The notes under the pieces: generated by a model | What the model was told of the DNA's origin: nothing | The model's database searches: none | Seen by the model: the letters and a program-made list of their open reading frames with translations, nothing else | Position numbers and translations under genes: made by a program | Origin: DATJPR01 sp963843525 | GTDB lineage: Bacteria; Bacteroidota; Ignavibacteria; UBA10030; UBA6906 | Direction of reading: 5' to 3' | Assembly: GCA_963843525.1 (NCBI GenBank) | Contig: CAWJKM010000007.1 | Coordinates: 868,001 to 932,000, forward strand | Length of the DNA: 64,000 bases | Part shown: positions 46,901 through 53,702 of the stretch, piece by piece | Numbering within the stretch: the stretch's first letter is position 1 | Layout of the letters: every line of letters starts with the position of its first letter

Positions 46901-47179
46901 GCGTCACTTCGTGACTTCCGTAACGACAGCCTTCACTCCCTGACGTGGCATTTGAAATTCCAGGGTTGCGCGTACCCGTTTACCATCAGTTGGGATACGG
47001 CAGGATTGCCGCAGGGGACAATCCTTCTGTCTGATGAAGTCAACGGCTCGGTCGTTTCCGTGAACATGCACATTGCGAACAGTTACACTGTTAGCGATCC
47101 GGGTATTGCCGGATTGAGGATCGATTGGGACAGGGGAGTCCGGGCGGCGCCGGTGGTGTTCCTCGAAGGGCCGCTTTGA
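43910..47179 (+). CDS. Secreted subtilisin-family (S8) serine protease, main part
   Basis: ATG 43910 is preceded by AGGAGG at good spacing; a signal peptide follows (LLLFLLSSILWFGSGSSPATGQ). The S8 catalytic triad is D163 (IIGFTDTGIE), H222 (GEHGTHVSGIAAG) and S540 (SGTSMSSPHVAGAVALLL), with an insertion domain between His and Ser. After residue ~600 come an FnIII-like domain (PPKPPTFTALTLNGTDATLTW), a LLLVDDDGGGSVQGYF domain of ~200 residues and a beta-rich module. The raw stop at 47179 is probably caused by one extra base near 47174; the protein continues into 47196-47762 to a dockerin-like end. It is predicted to act outside the cell. Confidence 0.9.
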   Translation: MVRNRLLLFLLSSILWFGSGSSPATGQTSRKLDPALARALVVMNVQNPRLSGIDARLPVGVTANGVGSSVGVLVKGGRMVDGTIVSLGGRVGSRHGSIVTATIPLVNVERLAESADVEYVEASRILTSNLDLSMPKTGADVLHNQSDPALKITGKGVIIGFTDTGIETGLPNFRTADGRSRVLYVWDQYETGAPPAGFTYGTEHDSSEINNGTYSMSDGGEHGTHVSGIAAGNGLPGGVYIGMAPEADIIMVSNWGDDLWNHGETTVGTLDGYDYIRGKANALGKRFVINTSQGTNMGPHDGTTLFEQAVNADVTAGAIICLSAGNEAVSQRHASVTVPKAGSVECDFHFLEGPSYTLPLDIWYKRNDRLQIEIRKKSGGVYSAPVVPESSQEFHFDSVTVAIINTTDSPLNGDNEMYLTVTSTLTLTSPLVMSIRFSPAAGNTLPDGGRVDMWWERNYQVAFLTHIDASMTIGMPGCADSAITVASYNNREGYGSVDDISQFSALGPRRDGVLKPDIAGLGGRIISSLPSGWGEMSGTSMSSPHVAGAVALLLQQHPTWSNAEVRWVLEHTAVADGKTGTVPNSEWGYGKLNVMRASGYVPPKPPTFTALTLNGTDATLTWTDPTQYIDGSPLTTLSDILVVRNDEVIATVAPGVKTYVNHGLTEGVYVYHLLARTSSGLVSGNSQNRMVNLFKKHNPLLLVDDDGGGSVQGYFTDALAACGRTYDYWETAQYGPVSADVLNQYVSTSGGAIWFTGTDYLTALDTSEQSALKTYLGNQGRLFITGQDIGYYLDATGASSFMSTYLKATYVQDDVGLRGIKGAPGDILSGLLCPIAGGTGANNQDYPDEVNPVSPATSILLYDASFGFSLGAAAQKAGAKEPPTTEGISGTGTAGLKYTSGNGRVVYFAFGFEGIDVAQNRNDVMKKVTDWLFGSPVRWSSKITVSDNCSASGQLEIGQAVTATDGVDTQLGESELPAVPASGVFDARFILRTTPPVASLRDFRNDSLHSLTWHLKFQGCAYPFTISWDTAGLPQGTILLSDEVNGSVVSVNMHIANSYTVSDPGIAGLRIDWDRGVRAAPVVFLEGPL

Positions 47180-47762
47180 TTCGGTTGCGCATGCAATGAA
47201 ATCGACACTGCGGACCAGCGGTGCACTGACAGGCCACTTCGCTGGTCATCCGGTTCCCGCGAATGCCGTTGACAGCATTTGCGTCGAAATACGGAATACC
47301 GCCCAGGGCTCATCGGCGACAATCCGGAAATGGCAACCAGCCTGGCTATTGGAAGATGGCTCGATAAGAAGTTTTCGGGACACGATTGCTCCCTACGTCT
47401 CCTTCGACTCGCTGAACCCCGGTTCCTACTACGTAGTCGTGCATCATCGCAATCATCTTGCGGTGATGAGTGGCGTCGCTCTTTCACTCACCGTCAGAGA
47501 GGCTGCCAACGATTTTACCAGTTCCGCCACGAGTGCGTACGGAGCACATGGAATAAAACAGCTGGCGGTCGGCGCATTCGGAATGTTCGCGGCGGACGCG
47601 AACGGGAGCGGCGATGTGTCAATCCTCGACCGCGCGACCTGGCGTACGCAAAACAGCATGACGGGATACCTAGAAGCGGATTTCAACCTGACAGGTGACG
47701 TCTCCATCCTGGACCGAGCCCTCTGGCGATGGAACAATTCTCTGACATCCCAGGTGCCGTAG
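47175..47762 (+). CDS. C-terminal module of the S8 protease with dockerin-like loops
   Basis: If one base is removed near 47174 the protease reads on as LEGPFDSVAHAMKSTLRTSGALTG. This matches the module in the 36646 gene (LEGAYAGSGTMNKTLKTNGTLATQ), including the shared HHRNHLAVMS. It ends with two calcium-loop repeats, DANGSGDVSILD and DFNLTGDVSILD, followed by a short QVP tail. A separate start at ATG 47196 is possible but the homology argues for one protein of about 1280 residues. The dockerin-like end has no T9SS sorting signal. Confidence 0.75.
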   Translation, partial: FDSVAHAMKSTLRTSGALTGHFAGHPVPANAVDSICVEIRNTAQGSSATIRKWQPAWLLEDGSIRSFRDTIAPYVSFDSLNPGSYYVVVHHRNHLAVMSGVALSLTVREAANDFTSSATSAYGAHGIKQLAVGAFGMFAADANGSGDVSILDRATWRTQNSMTGYLEADFNLTGDVSILDRALWRWNNSLTSQVP

Positions 47763-47818
47763 GAATCGACATTGAGGCGACCTCACAGAATGCTCACTAC
47801 CATACACAAGGATCGACA

Positions 47819-48442
47819 ATGAACTCTCTCAAGGTTGTGATACTGATGTTGCTGCTTGCCGCATCAACATTTGCCACCACAGTCGATGGGCGCTTCCTGC
47901 TGTTGACCAACGATGGCAGTACCTACACCGTGGCGGTACAGTTAAAGACGGATGTCGCGATGGGCCTGGGCGGCACAACGCTGAAATTTTCCTATGACAA
48001 TACATATCTGAGCTTCCCCACATCGCCCGTTGCCGGGGTGAATTACAGTTTTGCGGAATTCACCAGCGGCGAGTACAGTGCAGGATACATAAGCGTCGCC
48101 GGGAACGTCCTGTCCATTAATACCGAGTACAACGGCGATACCGGCGGCGGCACACCGGTGGGGACGAGCTACACCGACGTGGTCACGATCAACTTCACGA
48201 CCATTAATCCTACAGGCCATTCGAGCCTTCACTGGACTCAGAAAGAGGTTTTGGGGGATGACAATATCCAGTGGACGGCCGGGGCGTTTCCAGACCTGGA
48301 TACGAATCCGTTGCCAGTCGAATTGACATCGTTCCTGGCTTCGTTTACCTCTCCAGAGAACTCCGTCGCGTTGCGATGGTCGACGGAGAGCGAGGTCAAC
48401 AATTACGGATATCGAGGTCCAGCGATCGAAGGAAGAGCGTGA
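47819..48442 (+). CDS. Cohesin-like protein with T9SS signal, 5' part (second copy)
   Basis: ATG 47819 follows AAGGA and starts a signal peptide (MNSLKVVILMLLLAASTFA). The next ~140 residues have a cohesin-like pattern: TYTVAVQLKTD, GLGGTTLKFSYDNTYLSF, ISVAGNVLSINTEYNGD and DVVTINFTTI. It begins 56 bases after the dockerin-like end of the protease. The frame is broken near 48413, where an extra C separates NNYGY from EVQRSKEEREGF. Confidence 0.7.
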   Translation: MNSLKVVILMLLLAASTFATTVDGRFLLLTNDGSTYTVAVQLKTDVAMGLGGTTLKFSYDNTYLSFPTSPVAGVNYSFAEFTSGEYSAGYISVAGNVLSINTEYNGDTGGGTPVGTSYTDVVTINFTTINPTGHSSLHWTQKEVLGDDNIQWTAGAFPDLDTNPLPVELTSFLASFTSPENSVALRWSTESEVNNYGYRGPAIEGRA

Positions 48443-48912
48443 AGGCTTTGCGTCACTGGAGGGAAGTTTCCAGGCCGGACACGGAACGAGCCTGGAAGCA
48501 CACACCTATTCCTTTGTCGACCGGACAGCCGTCCGTGTCCGAGCCATGGTATCGCTTGAAACAAGCCGACCTCGGTGGGACAATTCATTTCTCCGAAGCA
48601 GTGAACGCAAACACCACAACGGGCATCGACCAGGAAATCGCCCCCAGAGTGTTCGCGCTCTATCAGAACTACCCCAACCCGTTCAACCCGACGACAAAAA
48701 TCCGATTCACCGTGGAGAAGTCTGGACCGGCGACAGTAATCCTGTACAACCTGGTCGGGCAGGTTGTTGCAAGGCTCTTCGAAGGCACTGCAATCGCGGG
48801 ACGATATCAAAATATACGGCTCGACGCGGGGAGACTCGCGAGCGGACTGTACCTGTATCGGCTCCAGAGTGGTGAGAAAGTCCAGGTGCGGAAGCTTGTA
48901 GTCTTGAAATGA
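48414..48912 (+). CDS. Cohesin-like protein with T9SS signal, 3' part (second copy)
   Basis: The linker (EVQRSKEEREGFASLEGSFQ, then SEPWYRLKQADLGGTIHFSEAV after a second break near 48530) and a type A T9SS sorting domain (NYPNPFNPTTKIRFTVEK, LYNLVGQVVARLF, LASGLYLYRLQSGEK, KLVVLK) are encoded here. The last frame is open from 48271, but only codons after ~48530 belong to the protein. It is a close paralogue of 38446-39570, with the same domain order and the same position after a dockerin-like protein. Confidence 0.78.
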
Positions 48913-49056
48913 GGGGACAGGGAGCGGCGGAGAGTAGGAAGTAAGAAGAAGGAAGGAGGAAGAAAACGGTAGGCAGTACGCAGTAGGCAGTAGGCAGAAA
49001 GCTGCTTCTCGTCTCCGAGTCCCAAAGTCCCCCAGTCTCCCAGTCCTTCCGTTTCC
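48913..49056. repeat. Purine tract, GTAGGCA repeats, then pyrimidine tract
   Basis: The purine-rich part (ggaagtaagaagaaggaagg) passes into tandem gtaggcagtacgcagtaggc units (48968-48998), then into cttctcgtctccgagtccca-type pyrimidine DNA. It is the left arm of a larger inverted structure whose right arm is at 49199-49310. No gene is supported in 48913-49636. Confidence 0.75.
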
Positions 49057-49161
49057 GTCATTCCGAGGCCGCCGTTTTGTAGCGGCCGAAGGAATCTCTC
49101 TGTGGAAAAACGAGATTGCCTCGCTCCACTTGGCTTGCGCAAATTAGTCGCTCGCAATGAC
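49057..49161. repeat. Dispersed palindromic repeat, copy 1
   Basis: The unit begins GTCATTCCGAGG and ends CGCTCGCAATGAC, so its ends are imperfect inverted repeats. It contains the hairpin GCCGCC...GGCGGC-like (gccgccgttttgtagcggc) and the string ccgaaggaatctctctgt. A second copy lies at 49320-49461. Confidence 0.75.
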
Positions 49162-49198
49162 TGGTGGTCTTATACGCCGCAGAGCAGCCTCGCCGCGC

Positions 49199-49310
49199 TT
49201 TCTTCTTACTTCCTTCTTCCTACGTCCTACATCCCAACTCGGCCTACTTCCTTCTGCCTACTGCATACTCCATACTGCCTACTTTCTTCCGTCCTTCTCG
49301 CCCTTACGCC
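49199..49310. repeat. Pyrimidine-rich right arm with TACTGCC units
   Basis: Units such as ttcttacttccttcttccta and ctgcctactgcatactccat are the reverse complements of the purine and gtaggcag tracts at 48930-48998. Copy 1 of the palindromic repeat is therefore enclosed by an inverted low-complexity pair. Confidence 0.7.
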
Positions 49311-49319
49311 GAAGATCTT

Positions 49320-49461
49320 CCCGAGACCGCCGGTTTGTGGCGGCCGAAGGAATCTCTCTGTAAAAGGCGAGATTGCCCGCCTCCCTCTTGAATATCGCGG
49401 ACAGGGTCGGCGGGTAAACTTCGCGCCACATGACTTACGCAAAATCGTCGCTCGCATGATG
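49320..49461. repeat. Dispersed palindromic repeat, copy 2
   Basis: The copy shares ccgaaggaatctctctgt, gcgagattgcc and tcgtcgctcgcatgat with copy 1, plus the gaccgccggtttgtggcggc hairpin. It differs by an internal insertion of about 40 bases. Confidence 0.7.
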
Positions 49462-49566
49462 AGCGCCTTGTTTCCCACTTCTCCAAGTCCCAAAGTCTCA
49501 AAGTCCCCCAGTCTCCCCTTCCCCCTTTCCCCCTTTCTCCCTTTCTCCCTTTCCCCCCCTCCCCCG
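49462..49566. repeat. Polypyrimidine tract before ugd
   Basis: ctccaagtcccaaagtctca is followed by ccctttctccc units up to 49566. It ends about 70 bases before the dehydrogenase start. Confidence 0.75.
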
Positions 49567-49636
49567 CTGTAGCTGGTTTCTCGCCGTTTTTTTCCGTATT
49601 CTTGACCTTTGAACGCCAACAAACCGAGGAATCCAG

Positions 49637-50956
49637 ATGAAACTCAGCGTTATCGGTGCCGGCTATGTCGGACTCGTTGCAGCCACGTGCTTTGCCGAAA
49701 GCGGAAACGACGTGATCTGCGTGGATATTGACGAGAAGAAGATCCGCACGCTGCGCAAAGGTGAGTGCCCCATCTATGAACCGGGACTCACAGACTATCT
49801 GACGAAGAATATCACGGAAAAACGCCTCACCTTCACCACCGATCTCTCCCAGGCGGTGGAATCGTCCGATGTGATCTTCCTGGCACTTCCCACACCTCAG
49901 TCCGAAGACGGGTCGGCGGACCTCCAGCATGTCCTGAGAGTGGCGAAACAGATCGGGAAGGCGATGAATGGATACAAGGTTATTGTGAATAAGAGCACCG
50001 TGCCGGTGGGAACATCCGACAGAGTGCGCGAGGTCGTGTCGAAGGAAACGACGCAGGAATTCGACGTGGTGTCCAACCCTGAATTCCTGAAAGAGGGCGC
50101 GGCGGTGAACGACTTCATGAAGCCGGATCGCGTGGTGATCGGATCGCGGAGTCAGCGGGCGCTCGCGATCATGCAGGACCTCTATGCGCCGTTCGTGCGG
50201 ACCGGCAACCCTCTCATAGTCATGGACGAACGGAGTGCAGAGCTCACGAAGTACGCGAGCAATTCCTTCCTGGCGACGAAGATCTCCTTTATGAATGAAA
50301 TCGCGGGGCTGTGCGAACGGGTAGGGGCCGATATCGACCTCGTGCGCAGCGGACTGGGGACGGATCCGCGCATCGGATCGCAATTCCTGTTCGCAGGCAT
50401 CGGCTACGGCGGGTCATGCTTCCCGAAGGACGTTGCCGCGCTGGTCAAGACAGCGCACGATTATGGATATCCTCTTCACGTCCTGAAAGCCGTCGAAGAT
50501 GTGAATAAGAGACAGAAGCAGCTCATCGTCGAAAAGGTGAAGAAGCACTTCAAGAACCAGCTGCAGGGAAAAACCCTGGCGATCTGGGGGCTGTCGTTCA
50601 AGCCGAATACGGACGATACGCGTGAAGCTCCTTCGCTCACCGTGATCGAGGCCCTGCTGAAAGAGGGAGTGACCCTCAAGGTGTATGATCCGGAAGCCAT
50701 GGCGGAGATGAAGAAACGGATCGGCTCTGTCGTGAAGTACGTCGATAACAACTACGATGCAATCAAAGGCGCGGAAGCGTTACTGCTCTTGACGGAGTGG
50801 AATGAATTCCGACGTCCGGATTTCGACAGGATCAAATCGCTGCTGAAGAGTCCGGTGATTTTCGACGGCCGGAACATCTACAATCCCAAACTGATGAGGG
50901 AAAAGGGATTTGTGTATTATGGCATCGGAAGGGGAATGGGGGAAGCAGGCCAATGA
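49637..50956 (+). CDS. ugd: UDP-glucose 6-dehydrogenase
   Basis: The 439-residue enzyme oxidises UDP-glucose to UDP-glucuronate with NAD. Visible motifs are GAGYVGLVAATCFAE (NAD binding, residues 7-21), PTPQSEDGSADL, KSTVPVGT, NPEFLKEGAAVNDF, KYASNSFLATKISFMNE and the catalytic C261 in GIGYGGSCFPKD. GLSFKPNTDDTREAPS lies in the C-terminal UDP-binding domain. GAGGA precedes the ATG. The next gene, UDP-xylose synthase, overlaps it by 4 bases, so UDP-glucuronate is probably passed on to UDP-xylose. Confidence 0.95.
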   Translation: MKLSVIGAGYVGLVAATCFAESGNDVICVDIDEKKIRTLRKGECPIYEPGLTDYLTKNITEKRLTFTTDLSQAVESSDVIFLALPTPQSEDGSADLQHVLRVAKQIGKAMNGYKVIVNKSTVPVGTSDRVREVVSKETTQEFDVVSNPEFLKEGAAVNDFMKPDRVVIGSRSQRALAIMQDLYAPFVRTGNPLIVMDERSAELTKYASNSFLATKISFMNEIAGLCERVGADIDLVRSGLGTDPRIGSQFLFAGIGYGGSCFPKDVAALVKTAHDYGYPLHVLKAVEDVNKRQKQLIVEKVKKHFKNQLQGKTLAIWGLSFKPNTDDTREAPSLTVIEALLKEGVTLKVYDPEAMAEMKKRIGSVVKYVDNNYDAIKGAEALLLLTEWNEFRRPDFDRIKSLLKSPVIFDGRNIYNPKLMREKGFVYYGIGRGMGEAGQ

Positions 50957-51903
50957 ACGCTCCATCCTCCACTCCGCACACCGTGATCGCCGGAGGTGCA
51001 GGGTTCCTCGGGTCGCATCTCTGCGACAGGATGCTCCGCGAGGGACATAAAGTGACCGCAATCGATAACCTCGTGACCGGCAGTACAAACAACATTGCCC
51101 ACCTCATGGGAAACCCGAACTTCACGTTCGTGAAGCATGATATCACGAACTATATCTATCTCGATGGACCGGTGCATTATATCCTCCACTTTGCGTCGCC
51201 GGCCAGCCCGATTGATTACCTGAAGCTCCCCATTCAGACATTGAAGGTGGGATCCCTGGGAACACACAACGCGCTCGGTCTCGCGAAAGCGAAGGGCGCC
51301 CGGCTCCTGCTCGCCTCGACGTCGGAAGTCTATGGCGATCCCCTTGTCCACCCGCAGCCCGAGGAGTACTGGGGGAATGTCAATCCCGTCGGGTACCGCG
51401 GCGTGTACGACGAGGCGAAACGCTTCGCCGAAGCGATGACCATGGCGTACCACCGGTTCCACGGCGTCGATACGCGGATTGTCCGGATCTTCAATACCTA
51501 CGGCCCGCGGATGAGAATCCACGACGGGCGCGCAATCCCGGCGTTTATCTCCCAAGCGCTCCGCGGGGAAGAGATCACCGTGTTCGGCACCGGGTCGCAG
51601 ACACGAAGCGTCTGTTACGTCGACGATTTGATCGAAGGGATCTTCCGTCTCCTGATGTCCAGCGAAGTCCTCCCCGTCAACATCGGCAACCCGGATGAAA
51701 TCACGATGCTCGACCTCGCCCGGGAAATCATCGAACTGACCGGAAGCAAGAGCCGGATCGTCTACAAAGATCTCCCCGCCGACGACCCGAAGGTGCGGAA
51801 GCCGGATACCAGACGGGCGGAAGAGATCCTGAAGTGGAAGGCAACCGTGCCAAGGAAAGAGGGGCTGAAGAAGACGATTGAATGGTTTAAGGCGAATATC
51901 TAG
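50953..51903 (+). CDS. uxs: UDP-glucuronate decarboxylase (UDP-xylose synthase)
   Basis: The 316-residue extended SDR has GGAGFLGSHLCDR (NAD site), DGPVHYILHFASPASPIDYLKLPIQTLKVGSLGT, LLASTSEVYGDPLVHPQPE, and RGVYDEAKRFAEAMTM with the catalytic Tyr and Lys. RIFNTYGPRMRIHDGR and GSQTRSVCYVDDLIEG, hallmarks of the UXS branch, follow. It decarboxylates UDP-glucuronate to UDP-xylose. Start and stop coupling with ugd (ATGA overlap) shows a two-gene operon making UDP-GlcA and UDP-Xyl for surface glycans. Confidence 0.93.
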   Translation: MNAPSSTPHTVIAGGAGFLGSHLCDRMLREGHKVTAIDNLVTGSTNNIAHLMGNPNFTFVKHDITNYIYLDGPVHYILHFASPASPIDYLKLPIQTLKVGSLGTHNALGLAKAKGARLLLASTSEVYGDPLVHPQPEEYWGNVNPVGYRGVYDEAKRFAEAMTMAYHRFHGVDTRIVRIFNTYGPRMRIHDGRAIPAFISQALRGEEITVFGTGSQTRSVCYVDDLIEGIFRLLMSSEVLPVNIGNPDEITMLDLAREIIELTGSKSRIVYKDLPADDPKVRKPDTRRAEEILKWKATVPRKEGLKKTIEWFKANI

Positions 51904-52000
51904 AGCGAAAACACTCAGAGTAAGAAGTAAGAAGTAGGATGTAAGAAGAAAGAAGTAAGTAGAAGGCGTTAGGTGACCCCGTTCACGTCTCCCGCTCCCT
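51904..52000. repeat. Purine tract, left flank of second four-helix-bundle gene
   Basis: gtaagaagtaagaagtagga, tgtaagaagaaagaagtaag and similar units follow the uxs stop codon. They are the approximate inverted complement of cttcctacatctttcttcct-type DNA right after the four-helix gene (52430-52478). Confidence 0.8.
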
Positions 52001-52021
52001 TTGTTCTCAGGAGACACAGCG

Positions 52022-52420
52022 ATGGAACGAGTATTCTCAGGGTATAGAGACCTGCACGTGTACCAGAAGTCCTATTCTCTTGCAATGGATGTCTTTCGCG
52101 AGGTACGGAGCTTTCCTCGGGAGGAACGGAGGAGCCTGACGGATCAACTTGTCAGGTCGTCTCGATCAATTCCAGCAAACATCGCGGAAGGCTGGAGAAA
52201 GAGATCGTACGAGAAGATGTTTGTGAGTAAAATGCTGGATGCTTCCGGGGAAGCGGCAGAAACCGAAGTGTGGATCGACATTGCAAAGGATTGCGGCTAT
52301 TTGAGCGACGAACGACATGATGAGCTCTTTGCGCGCTGCAAAGAGATCAGCGCAATGCTCTTTAGCATGGCATCTCAGCCGGAGAAGTTCTATCGACCGC
52401 TTCCGGGCAAACCACGATGA
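52022..52420 (+). CDS. Four-helix-bundle protein, second copy
   Basis: ATG 52022 gives 132 residues (an upstream in-frame ATG at 52001 is less likely). The protein follows the same pattern as 42777-43154: YRDLHVYQKSYSLAMDVFREV, FPREERRSLTDQLVRSSRSIPANIAEGWRKRSYEKMF, and EAAETEVWIDIAKDCGYL. It belongs to the IVP/TIGR02436 four-helix family, function unknown. The stop overlaps the following gene start by 4 bases. Like the first copy it is enclosed by inverted low-complexity tracts. Confidence 0.9.
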   Translation: MERVFSGYRDLHVYQKSYSLAMDVFREVRSFPREERRSLTDQLVRSSRSIPANIAEGWRKRSYEKMFVSKMLDASGEAAETEVWIDIAKDCGYLSDERHDELFARCKEISAMLFSMASQPEKFYRPLPGKPR

Positions 52421-53337
52421 TGCCTTCTTCCAGCTTCCTACATCTTTCTTCCTACTTCCTACGTCCTACTTCCTACTCATGTCGGCTGGTAGCGCTCCTT
52501 GTCGCTCTCGTGCTGATCCGCCCTTCAGGCATTGCTTCCCCCCGTCCCGACTCCTCCGCCGTCCACCCCTGGCGGGTTGCCGTCGTCGCAGGCGCGCTCA
52601 CCGCGACTATCGTCGCGATTCACTTCTATCAACAATCGGGCTGGTGGAAGGACAACCGGACGTCGTTCCATTTCCGGGAAGATCTGAAGTACGGTCTGAA
52701 CGTCGACAAGCTCGGCCATGTGTACGGCGGGATCGCGGAGGCGTATGTCTTCCGCAAGTCGTTCACGTGGGCCGGACTGAATGAGACACAATCGCTCTGG
52801 TACGGTTCGGGTGCATCCCTCCTCTTCCAGACGTATGTGGAAATCGAGGATGGGTTCTCGACGTGGGGATTCGATAGGGTGGACTGGGCATCCGACCTTG
52901 CAGGAGCGCTCTGGCCGATTGGCCAGCATTACTGGCCACCGCTCCGCAATGTCGATATGAAATTCAGCTATCACACGTCCAATCTGATCAATGAGCCGGG
53001 CGGAGTGGGATTCAAGGGACAGAAACACATCATGTTCGATGACTATGAGGGGCAAACAATCTGGTTTTGCTTCAATGTCAGGAGTGTCCTTCCGGCTTCC
53101 GTCGAAGAGATCTGGCCGAAGTGGCTCTGGCTCAGCGTGGGATATGGCGCGCGCGATATTGCCAGCACAAACCCCTACCGCGTCTACTATCTGTCCTTCG
53201 ATCTTGATATGACCAGGATCATCCCTCAGGACACGGCGTTCCTGCGGACGCTGAGTGAAATGCTGAACTTCTTCCATCTCCCGCTCCCGGCGGTGAGGAT
53301 TAAGCCGGGGACCATCTGGTATGGTCTTTACTTCTGA
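52417..53337 (+). CDS. DUF2279 (YfiM-like) membrane-associated protein
   Basis: The open frame gives 306 residues. The first ~22 are encoded by the low-complexity tract, so the true start may be downstream; no good ribosome site is seen. A hydrophobic segment (LVALLVALVLIRPSGIASP) may be a signal peptide or anchor. The DUF2279 region follows: DKLGHVYGGIAEAYVFRKSFTWAGL, SGASLLFQTYVEIEDGFSTWGFDRVDWASDLAGALWP. Conserved His, Asp and Glu residues suggest a membrane-embedded enzyme-like core, but the function is not known. The gene precedes an outer-membrane Wzi-like protein. Confidence 0.75.
   Translation: MMPSSSFLHLSSYFLRPTSYSCRLVALLVALVLIRPSGIASPRPDSSAVHPWRVAVVAGALTATIVAIHFYQQSGWWKDNRTSFHFREDLKYGLNVDKLGHVYGGIAEAYVFRKSFTWAGLNETQSLWYGSGASLLFQTYVEIEDGFSTWGFDRVDWASDLAGALWPIGQHYWPPLRNVDMKFSYHTSNLINEPGGVGFKGQKHIMFDDYEGQTIWFCFNVRSVLPASVEEIWPKWLWLSVGYGARDIASTNPYRVYYLSFDLDMTRIIPQDTAFLRTLSEMLNFFHLPLPAVRIKPGTIWYGLYF
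52424..52480. repeat. Pyrimidine tract, right flank of second four-helix-bundle gene
   Basis: cttcttccagcttcctacat and ttcttcctacttcctacgtc-type units. The tract is inside the apparent N-terminus of the DUF2279 gene and encodes its Ser/Tyr/Leu-rich first residues. Confidence 0.75.
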
Positions 53338-53427
53338 ATTCTGATATCGGATCAGACTTGTACAAAACAGTTTTCTACTGTGGCATAAGTTCTTTCCCCT
53401 CAAGGCCTGAGGTCGGAGATTCCAATT

Positions 53428-53549
53428 ATTCCCCTCTTCCAGAGGGGATGTCCGCCGGACCTGCCCGCCGATTTCTGGCGGGAGGCGGACAGGGGTGTGT
53501 TGTGTGGCTCAGTGACACACCCCTTCGATTCCCCTCTCGAGAGGGGAAT
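53428..53549. repeat. Nested-palindrome repeat element
   Basis: The element is made of four hairpins in 122 bases. CCCCTCT..AGAGGGG is at 53431-53447. GTCCGCC/GGCGGAC encloses CCCGCC/GGCGGG at 53450-53490. GGGGTGTGT/ACACACCCC is at 53492-53523. A perfect 22-base palindrome closes it at 53528-53549. The outer two palindromes are nearly identical, as in a MITE-like or REP-like mobile unit. No coding capacity. Confidence 0.7.
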
Positions 53550-53702
53550 GTCTACATCGAGGGTGGATCGTGCAGCGCCGTTGTCACCGGAGGCAACCGC
53601 GCCCCGACCCAAGTCGAAAATCCAAACTCCAAAATCCAAATTCAGGACAATCCGCTCTCCTGCATAATGTCAAGTTTGCCCGCGCCGCCGCAAATTAATC
53701 GT

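Noticed and set aside
53358..53702. N-terminal extension of the Wzi-like protein by 115 codons
   Set aside because: The extension is translated palindromic repeat and low-complexity DNA; a proper signal peptide begins at 53703-53718.
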